Origin: Victivallales bacterium | GTDB taxonomy: Bacteria > Verrucomicrobiota > Lentisphaeria > Oligosphaerales > Oligosphaeraceae | Assembly: GCA_017964325.1 (NCBI GenBank) | Contig: JAGCSE010000303.1 | Coordinates: 1 to 28,362, forward strand | DNA: 28,362 bases | Direction of reading: 5' to 3' | In this document: in pieces, positions 1-8,655 of the stretch | How positions within the stretch are numbered: the first letter of the stretch is position 1 | How the letters are laid out: every line of letters begins with the position of its first letter | Translations under genes and position numbers: made by a program | The notes under the pieces: generated by a model | Told to the model about the DNA's origin: nothing | What the model saw: the letters and a program-made list of their open reading frames with translations, nothing else | The model's database searches: none

Positions 1-59
1 GGAACTATTTTCTTTAAAAAACGTCTCAAGGCTGTATATTGGTTATGTGAAAGAAACAA

Positions 60-90
60 TTGACACCATTTTTGTTCTAATTAGAACAAA
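60..90 (+). promoter_or_regulatory. Efflux operon promoter with overlapping palindromic operator
   Basis: A consensus -35 box TTGACA lies at 60-65, with a weak -10 candidate TAGAAC at 82-87 (16-bp spacer). A perfect 20-bp palindrome, TTTGTTCTAATTAGAACAAA, occupies 71-90 and so covers most of the spacer and the -10. This arrangement is typical of a repressor operator of the TetR or MarR type controlling an efflux pump. No regulator gene is present in the window, so the repressor is unknown. The transcript leader would be very short if this -10 is used. Confidence 0.6.
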
Positions 91-104
91 TGAACGGAGA
101 AAAC

Positions 105-1253
105 ATGAAAACACACAAAATAATCGCCAGCGCCCTGTCGGTCATCTGCCTCATGGGGTGCTCACCAAAAGAAAATACACAATCGACAGGTCAAGTTGTC
201 GCCATCAAAGTCAAAACAGCAACGCTCACGCCAATGCGGTTCCGCCGCCAGATACAGGTCCAGGGCTGCATCCAACCTGTCAACAGCGCGAAAATCGCCG
301 CCCGCATGGCTGGCAGCATCGATGCGTTGAAAGTGAAGGAAGGCGACCGCGTCAAAAAAGGCGACATCCTTTTCCAGACAGACCAAGTCAATTTGCAGAA
401 CCAAGTCCTGATCGCGGAACAGAATCTGAAAGTCGCCGAAGAAAACAAAACCATTGCGGAAGCCGACCTGAAGATTGCCCGCACCAATTTGGAGAAGGCA
501 CGTCTCGACTACGAGCGAGACGAAACGCTTTTCAAACGCAATGTCATCACCCAAAAGGACTTCGAAAGCGCCACCGTGACATGGAAAAACGCCCAGGCGA
601 CGACCGAGAAGACGGAAACCGCCCTGTCCTATCGCGATGTTCTGATCAAGCAGTCGCAGACAAGTCTTGACATCGCCCGCAAGAATCTGGCGGACTCCAT
701 CATCCGCGCCCCCTACGACGGCGTCATCACGGCCAAGTACCATGAGACAGGTGAATTTGTCTCCAACGGCATGGCCGTTCTCGCGTTGGAGGACCAGACG
801 CATCTGGAAGCATCCCTTTACCTCAGCTCCATCTACTATCCGCTCCTTTCCACTGAAACGACTGTCGTCCTGTCGCTCCGCGGCCAGGAACTTTGCCGCG
901 CCAAGCTCAGCTACATCTCCCCCTGCATCGACTCCACGACGCGCACATTTGAAATCAAAGCCGCCCTGCTCTCCCAGCCCAACCTCATCAGCGGCACATT
1001 GTGCGATGTCACCGTCATTCTGGCGGAACGCGACGGCGTTGGCCTGCCTTCGGACGCCGTGCTTTCCCGCGCGGACGGCAAGTCCCTCATCTTCGCCGTC
1101 AATAACTCACTGGCAGAAGAAATCCTTGTCACGACTGGATTTACAACAGATGGGGTCACGGAAATTCTTCAGGCGGACAATTTGAAAGACCGACAATTCG
1201 TCATCGAAGGCCAGTATTTCCTCAACGACGGATCGCACGTGGAAATGCAATAG
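105..1253 (+). CDS. RND efflux periplasmic adaptor lipoprotein (HlyD/AcrA family)
   Basis: Membrane-fusion subunit that would link an inner-membrane RND pump to an outer-membrane channel. I chose the ATG at 105 rather than the in-frame ATG at 90 because GGAGA at 96-100 is correctly spaced for it, and the resulting 382-residue protein begins with a lipoprotein signal ending in the lipobox LMGC (Cys19). A first lipoyl half-motif with AKIAARMAGSI and VKEGDRVKKGD is followed by a long helical hairpin of roughly 100 residues. The second lipoyl half contains IIRAPYDGVITAKY, and beta-barrel and membrane-proximal domains follow. The permease gene starts 61 nt downstream. No TolC-type channel gene is in the window; it could lie upstream or elsewhere. 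Substrate cannot be told from the sequence. Confidence 0.92.
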   Translation: MKTHKIIASALSVICLMGCSPKENTQSTGQVVAIKVKTATLTPMRFRRQIQVQGCIQPVNSAKIAARMAGSIDALKVKEGDRVKKGDILFQTDQVNLQNQVLIAEQNLKVAEENKTIAEADLKIARTNLEKARLDYERDETLFKRNVITQKDFESATVTWKNAQATTEKTETALSYRDVLIKQSQTSLDIARKNLADSIIRAPYDGVITAKYHETGEFVSNGMAVLALEDQTHLEASLYLSSIYYPLLSTETTVVLSLRGQELCRAKLSYISPCIDSTTRTFEIKAALLSQPNLISGTLCDVTVILAERDGVGLPSDAVLSRADGKSLIFAVNNSLAEEILVTTGFTTDGVTEILQADNLKDRQFVIEGQYFLNDGSHVEMQ

Positions 1254-1256
1254 TAC

Positions 1257-1283
1257 AAAGGACATAAGTGACGAAAGGGACAG
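1257..1283 (+). repeat. Degenerate nonamer triplet between adaptor and permease genes
   Basis: Three adjacent 9-mers, AAAGGACAT, AAGTGACGA and AAGGGACAG, fill the spacer right after the adaptor stop codon. They share an AAGGGAC-like core, close to the reverse complement of the GTCCCA nonamers at 10970-10996. The repeat is short and degenerate and may be chance, but the resemblance to the second site is notable. Confidence 0.35.
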
Positions 1284-1314
1284 TTTTTCCACCCATTTAA
1301 ACACCATTACGACC

Positions 1315-4300
1315 ATGTCAATAAGTGAACTTTCAGTCAAACGAAAAGTTGCCGTTTGCGCGTTTCTTTTCATGCTGCTCTTCCTCGGCATAAAAATGTA
1401 CAGGGCAATCAGCATCGACTCCCTGCCGAAATTCGACGTCCCTTACGTCGTCATCACGACCATCTACCCGGGGGCCTCGCCGGAGGAGATGGAAGTCGAT
1501 GTCGTCAAACGCATTGAAGACGCGGTATCCTCCATCGACGGTCTGAAGCACACAACCTGCGTCTGCATGGAGAACGCCTCCGCCGTCACAATGGAATTCG
1601 TCCTCGGCACGGACGTCGATATCATGATCCACGAAGTCCGCGAAAAAATCAACACTATCATCGAGGACTTCCCCAGCGGCGTCGAGACGCCGACCTTGAG
1701 CAAAGTCAACATCAACGCTATCCCAGTCGTCACAATGTTCCTCACTGGAACACATTCAATAGACGATCTTTACGACTATGCGGACGAAACGCTCTCCAAT
1801 CAGTTCTCCAGCATTCCAGGCGTCGGCGAAGTTCGAATCCACGGCGGTAACGAGATGCAGCTCCATGTCATCCTCGACCGCCGGAAACTCGCGGACAGCG
1901 GCCTGACCATCGAGAAGATCATCTCCCGCATCTCCGCCTCCAACATAAAGCTGCCAGCCGGCCACATCCGCGAAAACGGCCGAGAAATGTCCGTCACGTA
2001 TGATGCGGAATACCGCGACATCCAGTCCATGAAAGACATCGAAATCTCCTCCAATGCCGGCAAGCGCATCTATCTGGGCGACATCGCCGACATCAAGCTC
2101 ATGTCCAAGGAGATACGCCAGTTGGCGTATCTGGACGGACAGCCCGCCGTCCAGCTTGAAATCGTCAAGCGGAGCGACGCCAACGCCGTCAAGGTCATCG
2201 GCGAGGCGCACAAGCGGTTCGAGCAAATCGTCAACGGCGGCGAACTGCCGGGCGGCATGAAGCTCAACTGGTTCAAGGATTCGGGCGAATTCATCCAGTC
2301 GTCCGTCAATGACGCATGGTCCAGCATCCTCCTCGGCATCATCCTGACGGCCACCCTGCTCTTCCTGTTCCTCCACGACATCAAATCGACGTTCATCGCC
2401 GCCATCTCCATGCCGGTCTCCATCGTCATCTCCTTCATTGCAATGAAAGGTCTTGACTACACATTCGATATGATGACGCTCGTCTCGCTCGGCTGCTCGG
2501 CTGGCGTGCTCGTCACCAACGCCGTCGTCGTATTGGAGAACATCTTCAAGCGGATGCACGAAGGAAAGAGCGCGGCGGACGCCTCCATCCAGGGGGCGGG
2601 CGAAGTCGTCATCGCCGTCGCCGCCAGCGCGCTCACAAACGTCGTTGTGTTCGTGCCTGTGGCGATGATGTCCTCCGTCGTCGGCCTGCTCATCTCACCT
2701 TTCGCGGGCGTCATGGTCGTCGCGACGTTGGCGTCGCTGTTCGTCAGCTTCACGCTCACGCCGATTCTCGCGTCAATCCTCTACGCGAAAGGCGAACGGA
2801 AGCCCGGCAGAATCATGCGGGCCATTTTCTCCGTATGGGACGTCGGCTACAACGCCGTCGAAAAACTGTTCATCAAGACCATCGGCCTGACGCGGCGCCA
2901 TTGCTGGCTGGTCATCATCCTCTGCGTCGGCGTTTCCGTGGCCTTGCTTAAACTGGCTTTGCCGCACGTCAGCATGTCGTTCTTCCCGTCCTTTGACAAA
3001 GGCGAGCTGAGCGTCACGCTCGAATATCCCGCCAATACGGCCTTAAGCGTCGCACGGGACCGCACATTGGAAATCATCAAAGAGTTGCAGGCCAAACCGG
3101 AAGTCACGTCAATCGGCGCCACCATCGGCTATGTCAACTCCGTGCCAGGCAAAGTCTCCGAAGGCGTCTATCTGGCTGACATCAGCCTGAACCTCCTTCC
3201 AAAAGGCAAACGCCAAAGCCTTGAAGATTTCGCGTTTGAGTTGCGCAAGTTGTTCGCGCAGAAGCATAACCTTCTCTATGCCGTCAACATTCCGAATCCT
3301 ATCGGCTCCGCCGGCGCTGAAATCAACTTCGACATTCTCGGCCCCGATTTTTCCGTCCTACAAAAGGAGGCCAACCGCGCCATGAAACTGCTGCAGGAAT
3401 CCGGCCTCGCCAGTGACATCGACTCCAGTATCCGCGCCTCCAAACCGCGCGTCAACATCCGACCGGACCGCGCCATCCTCCGCAACCTCTCCCTCTCGGA
3501 ATCCGCGTTGGGCACGACGGCCCTTGGATTCTTCGACGGCGTCGAGGCGGGAACGTTCAAAGTCGGAACGCGCACATACGACATCCGCGTCAAAACCAAT
3601 GAGATGGAGCATTTCGACGACATGGAGAACATCACAATCGCCAACATAAACGGCCATCCAGTCGCCATCTCCGCATTCGCTGAACTGGAATCGTCGCCGG
3701 TCTCCATCTCCATGTTCCGGCAGGACAAGCAGCGCGGCGCGCGAATCTACTGCAACTCCGCCAACGGCGGCACGATGGGCGACATCATCAACCTGCTGAA
3801 CGCCAAGTTCAAAGACCAGCTGCCACAGGGCTACACGCTCCACTACGCCGGCCAAATGGAGATGATGGGCGACGCGACGCAGGATTTCATCGACACGTTC
3901 GTAATCGCCATCGCCCTGACCTATCTGCTCATCGCCGCTCTCATGGAATCATGGGTGCGACCATTCCTTATTCTTTTCACGATTCCACTCGGCTTCGTCG
4001 GTTTGTTCACGATTATATGGCTGGCAGGCGCGTCGCTGTCCATGGTCGGCATGCTTGGCGCCGTCATGATGATCGGCATCGTCGTCAACAACGCCATTCT
4101 CATCATGGATGAAACTTCAGCCTTGACCAATCAAGGATTGTCCGCCCATGAAGCCATGCTACAGGCCGCAAAATCGAAATTCCGCCCCATCGCCATGACC
4201 TCCATCGCTTCCGTCTGCGGCATGCTGCCGATGGCGTTCGGAACAGGACTCGGTTCGGAACTGCGCTCCAGCTGTGGTCTCGGCGTCGTCGGAGGATTGA

Positions 4301-4374
4301 TCTATTCCGCTGTCATGACGCTCTATCTGATTCCCGCCCTGTACTTTGCATTTGTAAAAGACAAAAAGGCCTAA
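1315..4374 (+). CDS. RND efflux permease (HAE1-like, AcrB fold)
   Basis: Inner-membrane pump of 1019 residues, the usual RND length, with two six-helix repeats each followed by a large periplasmic loop. Recognisable landmarks are the N-terminal helix, the porter segment with YPGASPEEMEVDVVKRIEDA, the TM2-TM4 block around residues 340-410, and the second transmembrane block after residue 860. The classical proton-relay residues are absent: the TM4 Asp pair of AcrB (VDDA) is replaced by Thr401-Asn402 (VTNAVVVLEN), and the TM10 Lys (AKNA) by Asn925 (VNNAILIMDE). The gene therefore may encode an unusually energised or diverged pump. It lies 61 nt downstream of the adaptor gene, almost certainly co-transcribed, with no strong Shine-Dalgarno before its ATG. 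Substrate is unknown. Confidence 0.93.
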   Translation: MSISELSVKRKVAVCAFLFMLLFLGIKMYRAISIDSLPKFDVPYVVITTIYPGASPEEMEVDVVKRIEDAVSSIDGLKHTTCVCMENASAVTMEFVLGTDVDIMIHEVREKINTIIEDFPSGVETPTLSKVNINAIPVVTMFLTGTHSIDDLYDYADETLSNQFSSIPGVGEVRIHGGNEMQLHVILDRRKLADSGLTIEKIISRISASNIKLPAGHIRENGREMSVTYDAEYRDIQSMKDIEISSNAGKRIYLGDIADIKLMSKEIRQLAYLDGQPAVQLEIVKRSDANAVKVIGEAHKRFEQIVNGGELPGGMKLNWFKDSGEFIQSSVNDAWSSILLGIILTATLLFLFLHDIKSTFIAAISMPVSIVISFIAMKGLDYTFDMMTLVSLGCSAGVLVTNAVVVLENIFKRMHEGKSAADASIQGAGEVVIAVAASALTNVVVFVPVAMMSSVVGLLISPFAGVMVVATLASLFVSFTLTPILASILYAKGERKPGRIMRAIFSVWDVGYNAVEKLFIKTIGLTRRHCWLVIILCVGVSVALLKLALPHVSMSFFPSFDKGELSVTLEYPANTALSVARDRTLEIIKELQAKPEVTSIGATIGYVNSVPGKVSEGVYLADISLNLLPKGKRQSLEDFAFELRKLFAQKHNLLYAVNIPNPIGSAGAEINFDILGPDFSVLQKEANRAMKLLQESGLASDIDSSIRASKPRVNIRPDRAILRNLSLSESALGTTALGFFDGVEAGTFKVGTRTYDIRVKTNEMEHFDDMENITIANINGHPVAISAFAELESSPVSISMFRQDKQRGARIYCNSANGGTMGDIINLLNAKFKDQLPQGYTLHYAGQMEMMGDATQDFIDTFVIAIALTYLLIAALMESWVRPFLILFTIPLGFVGLFTIIWLAGASLSMVGMLGAVMMIGIVVNNAILIMDETSALTNQGLSAHEAMLQAAKSKFRPIAMTSIASVCGMLPMAFGTGLGSELRSSCGLGVVGGLIYSAVMTLYLIPALYFAFVKDKKA

Positions 4375-4414
4375 AGCCAAAAGCAAATACCAATCCCTCC
4401 AATCAAAAACGCAC

Positions 4415-4485
4415 CGCCGCCGTCGTTAATCGCTTTTGGAGCTGAAAGCAGCAAGCTCTTTTCAAGCAATAAGACGACGGCGGCG
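4415..4485 (-). terminator. Structured hairpin between convergent transcription units
   Basis: A 12-bp perfect inverted repeat has arms at 4415-4426 and 4474-4485. It encloses a 47-nt loop that itself contains GAGCT/AGCTC (4439-4443 and 4454-4458). Read on the minus strand the outer stem is followed by GTGCGTTTTT, so it plausibly terminates the five-gene minus-strand run. It may also act for the RND operon arriving from the other side. The long internal loop is larger than in a simple intrinsic terminator. Confidence 0.55.
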
Positions 4486-4522
4486 AGGCCATCTGATTAA
4501 TCTGTCTTATCTGTGCTGTCTT

Positions 4523-5260
4523 TTACATTAATCCTTTCTGTTTCATCAACGGGACGGTCACATCCAGCTTGTTGCTCGTCAGCGTCACGACGCCGCATTC
4601 CAACGCCTTGTCCAGCGTCGCTTCGTCGTCGATGCCCCAGCTGTCGATTTCAATGCCCATGTCGTTGAAAGCCTTGACCTCCTCCTTCACGACTTTGGAA
4701 ATATGGATTCCTATGCGATTCATGATCTTATAGGAACCGGGGATGAAATTCGCCATGTCGCATTCGCGGAAGCCGTGCAGGAACAGATTACGGTCAATCG
4801 AATGCAGATAATGCAGCTGTGCGATGATGAAACTGATGAATGAGCACGACTGCAGTTTGCCGCGCTTCTTCAGTTCTTCATAGCAAATATCCGCGCATTT
4901 CGGATTCGGATCCTTGATTTCGCAGGCGATGAAAATATCGGGTTTCCTGCTGAGAATCAAATCCAGAACCTCCTGCAACGTCGGAATTTGCGTCCCAGCA
5001 AACTGTTCACCCTTCCATTTTCCGAAATCATACGTGCGGATTTCGTCGAACATCAGGTCGTTGATGACGCCAGTATGGTCGCAGCAGCGTCCGATCTTGC
5101 CGTCATGGCTGATGACAGGCACGCCGTCTTTTGTCAAATGCACATCGAACTCCACAGCGGAAACGCCCATTTCAATCGCCTTCTCAAACGAAATCAACGT
5201 GTTTTCAGGATACGAGCCACAAAAACCGCGATGTCCAATCAGAATCGGCTTCGTCAACAT
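4523..5260 (-). CDS. Glycerophosphodiester phosphodiesterase family protein
   Basis: Predicted cytoplasmic GDPD of 245 residues with a TIM-barrel fold. Enzymes of this family hydrolyse glycerophosphodiesters from phospholipid turnover to sn-glycerol 3-phosphate and an alcohol. The signature HRG (His10-Arg11) is followed by PENT, by EFDVHLTKDG with the metal-ligand pair Glu37 and Asp39, and by the general acid/base SHD (His52). No signal peptide is visible, which fits the UgpQ-like cytoplasmic branch better than periplasmic GlpQ. The C-terminal strand reads VVTLTSNKLDV where many homologues have a G-I-x-T-D motif. It is the last gene of the minus-strand run, 21 nt after the TPR protein, with AAGGAAAG as ribosome binding site. 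Exact substrate is uncertain. Confidence 0.9.
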   Translation of the reverse strand: MLTKPILIGHRGFCGSYPENTLISFEKAIEMGVSAVEFDVHLTKDGVPVISHDGKIGRCCDHTGVINDLMFDEIRTYDFGKWKGEQFAGTQIPTLQEVLDLILSRKPDIFIACEIKDPNPKCADICYEELKKRGKLQSCSFISFIIAQLHYLHSIDRNLFLHGFRECDMANFIPGSYKIMNRIGIHISKVVKEEVKAFNDMGIEIDSWGIDDEATLDKALECGVVTLTSNKLDVTVPLMKQKGLM

Positions 5261-5281
5261 GTCAACTTTCCTTAATCTTAT

Positions 5282-5767
5282 TTAATTTCTTTCCTGCAAC
5301 ATCCTACGGTATTCCGTATTTTCACGTTGCAACTCTTCAATCCATTTCTTCTGCCGCATGGCATGGTCCTCCAGCAGCCTCACCTTCAGTTGGAGCATCT
5401 CCTTTTCATCCTTGCGGCCACGCACTTGCAAGGCTTGCAGCACAACGTCGGAATTGCGCTCAATCGCCGTCTGGATATCCTTCGTAATTTCATCCTTCGC
5501 ATCCGTCTGCTTCAGCGCCTGCTCATAGTGCCATAACGCCAGAAGTTCATGATTTCCAAGACGTTCATAAATAGTCGCCAACTGCAGATGACTGTCGCGG
5601 ACGCGTTCATCCCTGCGAATGGACGTCTCGAACGCCGCAATCGCATCTTCATTCTCCTCCTTCTGCATAGCCGAAATGCCGCGACGGTAATCCACATCCT
5701 CCTTGCGGCAACCGCATGCCATGAACACAATGGCAACGAAAATAACTATGCCCCGTTTTCCCTTCAC
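5282..5767 (-). CDS. Small TPR lipoprotein with C-terminal coiled coil
   Basis: Unnamed protein of 161 residues. I placed the start at the GTG at 5767 because its GTGA overlaps the TGA stop of the upstream phosphatase and a GGAGAGG ribosome binding site lies about 7 nt before it. An upstream ATG at 5815 would lie inside the phosphatase gene. The start region KGKRGIVIFVAIVFMACGC is a short basic end plus hydrophobic stretch ending in cysteines, consistent with a lipoprotein signal, although the lipobox is imperfect. Two tetratricopeptide-like helical pairs follow (about residues 25-90, with DYRRGISAMQKEENEDAIAA and a second at LATIYERLGNHELLALWHYE). The last 45 residues are charged heptad-like coiled coil. 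Likely a scaffold or interaction partner in the envelope; function unknown. Confidence 0.75.
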   Translation of the reverse strand: MKGKRGIVIFVAIVFMACGCRKEDVDYRRGISAMQKEENEDAIAAFETSIRRDERVRDSHLQLATIYERLGNHELLALWHYEQALKQTDAKDEITKDIQTAIERNSDVVLQALQVRGRKDEKEMLQLKVRLLEDHAMRQKKWIEELQRENTEYRRMLQERN

Positions 5768-6612
5768 GACAACCTCTCCGACAACGCGTCCAGCACTCCA
5801 GGCCGGGCAATCCATACCGATGCGTTCAACGCCCAGCAGCGTTTCGACGTCGTGTCCAAATCAAATGCGCCGTTTGACAGGTCGCACGACATCGTCATCC
5901 CGTTCAGCATCCGTCCGACGATGTCCAATCGACTCATCATCGGCAGTACACCACCGATGTCCCACAATTTCATGTGGCCGAGATACGCCTCCGCCTTGCC
6001 GCTCATGACGCTGGCCAACGCCTGCACGGCGCTTCCGCTGGACATGACGGGATTCTTCAGCGCAATCGTCTCCTCCCTTGTGAATTTCTGTCCGAGCATC
6101 AGCATGCCGCCGTCCGTCCAGATGTCCGACGGCTTCTCCAATGCCGCCCATTTGAACCCCGCAACAACATCCGTCAACGCAAATCCTTGTGTATAAAGCA
6201 CATTGTCCCCATCCGTCACGAGCATTTCACGCGTATCAGGCAGAATCACGGCGCCGTCAGTCAAAACGCCTTGCTGCATATAGCCGATGGAAACGCCCCA
6301 TGTCGGAAAGCCATGCGCGAACGGCGCCGTCCCGTCGATTGGATCCACCACCCAACAGCGACCTTTCAGCGCGGAAGCCAAATATTCCGCTCCGCATGAC
6401 AGAACCGTCTCCTCTCCAATGAAATACGACCCGTCGTCCAGCTTCTGGAGATTCGTCTTCAAAAAATCTTCGTTGCGCGCGTCAACTGCCGTCACCAACG
6501 ACCCGTCATATTTGTATTCATATCCGATTCCCGCCCGCTGACGGTGCGACACGGCGAATCGTGCGCAATCCATTGCAAGTTCACAGATTTCATTCCTGTT
6601 CCAACCACTCAT
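5764..6612 (-). CDS. Inositol monophosphatase family phosphatase
   Basis: Mg2+-dependent sugar-phosphate phosphatase of 282 residues. The metal-site motifs are present: GEE at 66-68, DPIDGT at 90-95 (preceded by WVV), and WDIGG at 217-221 in place of the usual WDxAAG. The family covers inositol-1-phosphatase (SuhB), histidinol-phosphatase (HisN), bisphosphate nucleotidase (CysQ) and some fructose-1,6-bisphosphatases, and these motifs do not discriminate. It is translationally coupled to the TPR lipoprotein by a 4-nt stop/start overlap and begins 42 nt after the small unknown gene. Being in one run with a GT5 glucan synthase makes a sugar-phosphate substrate plausible, but that is inference. 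Confidence 0.88.
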   Translation of the reverse strand: MSGWNRNEICELAMDCARFAVSHRQRAGIGYEYKYDGSLVTAVDARNEDFLKTNLQKLDDGSYFIGEETVLSCGAEYLASALKGRCWVVDPIDGTAPFAHGFPTWGVSIGYMQQGVLTDGAVILPDTREMLVTDGDNVLYTQGFALTDVVAGFKWAALEKPSDIWTDGGMLMLGQKFTREETIALKNPVMSSGSAVQALASVMSGKAEAYLGHMKLWDIGGVLPMMSRLDIVGRMLNGMTMSCDLSNGAFDLDTTSKRCWALNASVWIARPGVLDALSERLS

Positions 6613-6654
6613 CTTCCATTTCCTTAATATATCACAGCGACATCGCGCCCCCCG

Positions 6655-7023
6655 TCAAGCTCTTTTCAACCGACGTTGCGCCTTGTCCAGCAACCCTTTC
6701 AGTTCCCCTAGAAGCAGTTTTCGCTTTTCACTGCCCTGCTCTCCTGAGGCTCCTGCAATCCGACCGACGTATGATCGCAGTATCCGCGCCATCGGCAACT
6801 TTTCACACACAGTCAGCAGGCTGTCCAATGTATCAACGAACATTCGGTTCTTCGAATCTTCATTCAACACCTCCAAAATCATGACTTCCCGCGCAATGCA
6901 CGCCAGCAAGTCAGAAAGAATCGACAACGCCCCCTGCTGTGGCAGCCCCAAAAAAGAGCTCGCACCTTGTGCTAATTCACTGAAAAACTGTTCCTGTACA
7001 ATGGCTTCCATCGCTACTGTCAT
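6655..7023 (-). CDS. Hypothetical helical protein downstream of glycogen synthase
   Basis: Protein of 122 residues that I do not recognise. It is predicted to be almost entirely alpha-helical, with an acidic, hydrophobic N-terminal half (about residues 8-75) and a strongly basic, charged C-terminal tail (EKRKLLLGELKGLLDKAQRR at about 99-118). There is no signal peptide or transmembrane segment. The start codon is only 2 nt after the stop of the glycogen synthase gene, with no independent ribosome binding site, so translation is probably coupled. This placement suggests a partner or regulator of the synthase, which is inference only. Confidence 0.7.
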   Translation of the reverse strand: MTVAMEAIVQEQFFSELAQGASSFLGLPQQGALSILSDLLACIAREVMILEVLNEDSKNRMFVDTLDSLLTVCEKLPMARILRSYVGRIAGASGEQGSEKRKLLLGELKGLLDKAQRRLKRA

Positions 7024-7025
7024 CG

Positions 7026-8588
7026 TTATTTGTCATGGAATTTCGGCACCAACTGCCTGTCCATCATCTGTTCATATAGATGTATGTACGCCTGCGCCGT
7101 CACATTATGTGTAAACTGCGCCTTCGCCTCCTTCATGATGCGGGCGATCTGCTCGCAACGCACGTTCACAGGCAGCGCATTGAATCTCATCGCTTCATCG
7201 ATGGCCCACCGCAAGCCAGGCGCATCATAGAATTTGAACATGAAGCCATTGCCCGTACCTTTCGTCAAATCAATGTGCTGCACCGTATCATGGATGCCGC
7301 CTGTGTCATGGACGACTGGCAGGCTGCCGTATATCGGCCCAATCATCTGCGGCAGACCACATGGCTCGAATTTCGACGGCATCAGCACGAAATCGCTTGC
7401 CGCATAGCCAAGATGCGCCAATTTTTCGTTGAACGGATGCACCGCCACGCGATCGTCGAATCCATGCATACGGATGATATCATAGAAATACGTCTGGAAA
7501 GGACCGTCCGCAACGATGGCCACTTGTAGATCACGCTCCCAGTAGTCGTGGATGATTTGGTAGAGGATTTCTGTCAGCAGTTGCGGCCCCTTCTGGATGG
7601 GATCCAACCGCGACGGCCAGTAGAACAATGGTGCATCCGCGTTCTCCTTCAGCCCCAACGCCTTCTGGAACTCCAGCTTGTTGATTTTCTTCTTTTCAAA
7701 ATGGTTTTCAGGGGAATACACGGCCTTCAGCGCAGGATCATTGGTGGTATTGAACTCCGGATCAGGCGCATTCAGAATGCCTTCCGCACAATGATGGTAG
7801 TATTTGTTTTTGATTTCTTCGCGCACGTGATACGGAATGAAATCATGGTAGCCCTGCACGATTTCCTGTAGGAACGTCGGACTCACCGTGTTGATGAAAT
7901 GCGCCCCGAAGATGCCACTGGCCAGCAGATCAACGCGATTGTTGCGACGTGATTCCGCATAACCATACGGCTGACGCGTGAAATACAGATTGCACCAAAA
8001 CGGCTCCGTGTCGATTTCATAGTCCTCAATCCGCTCCAACGTTGTTTCTACCGTGTGGATGTTGTGAACAGTGAACAGACTGCGGATTCCCAAAATGCGT
8101 GCGAACGACGGTATCAGCCCTGTCATCCAATCATTGCAGTGGATCAAATCTGGGTTCACTTCTGGAATGATGGTGTTGATGACTTCGCGCTGGAATGCAA
8201 GGCTTCGCTGGAGGCATTCGTCCGTCGTGCAGCCATAGACGCGATTGCTTGTATTGAATAGGCGGCTGGAGGCGAGATGAACGCGTTTCACATGGTCGGC
8301 TTCGCCGCCTTGAATGACCTCCCGCAGCATCCGCTGGTTGGCCTCCTCGCGATCGGTGTAGTCCGTCTTGTACATTTGGCGGTAGTGCGGAATGGCCACA
8401 TGGACGTCCGCGCCAAGATCGTACAACGCCTTCACAAGCGTCGCCGACACGTCGGCCATGCCGCCGGCCTTTGCGCTCAAATGCGTGGAAATGTTGCCCA
8501 TTCCCGCCGGAATATACGTAATTTCAGGTGTTACGACCAACACCTTGATTTTGCGTTCATTTACATTTGCATTCTTGTTTTTCGCCAT
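7026..8588 (-). CDS. glgA: Glycogen/starch synthase, glycosyltransferase family 5
   Basis: Cytoplasmic GT-B retaining glucosyltransferase of 520 residues, expected to extend alpha-1,4-glucan from ADP- or UDP-glucose. The N-terminal domain has the family signature as KAGGMADV (Lys40, nucleotide-sugar binding), with an insert of about ten residues between the PE of strand 1 and this motif. The C-terminal Rossmann domain carries MPSKFEPCGLPQ (about residue 405) followed by GSLPVVHDTGGIHDTV, the acceptor/nucleotide loop. The first 12 residues are a charged tail. It is first in a tight minus-strand run with a small unknown protein, an IMPase-family phosphatase, a TPR lipoprotein and a GDPD. Other glycogen genes (branching enzyme, GlgC) are not in the window. 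Confidence 0.9.
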   Translation of the reverse strand: MAKNKNANVNERKIKVLVVTPEITYIPAGMGNISTHLSAKAGGMADVSATLVKALYDLGADVHVAIPHYRQMYKTDYTDREEANQRMLREVIQGGEADHVKRVHLASSRLFNTSNRVYGCTTDECLQRSLAFQREVINTIIPEVNPDLIHCNDWMTGLIPSFARILGIRSLFTVHNIHTVETTLERIEDYEIDTEPFWCNLYFTRQPYGYAESRRNNRVDLLASGIFGAHFINTVSPTFLQEIVQGYHDFIPYHVREEIKNKYYHHCAEGILNAPDPEFNTTNDPALKAVYSPENHFEKKKINKLEFQKALGLKENADAPLFYWPSRLDPIQKGPQLLTEILYQIIHDYWERDLQVAIVADGPFQTYFYDIIRMHGFDDRVAVHPFNEKLAHLGYAASDFVLMPSKFEPCGLPQMIGPIYGSLPVVHDTGGIHDTVQHIDLTKGTGNGFMFKFYDAPGLRWAIDEAMRFNALPVNVRCEQIARIMKEAKAQFTHNVTAQAYIHLYEQMMDRQLVPKFHDK

Positions 8589-8655
8589 CTTCTTCGCCTA
8601 TTCTGACCATAGCCTTGCCACAATTGGGTCGAACTGTGTTTTTCGGCCTCCTTTA

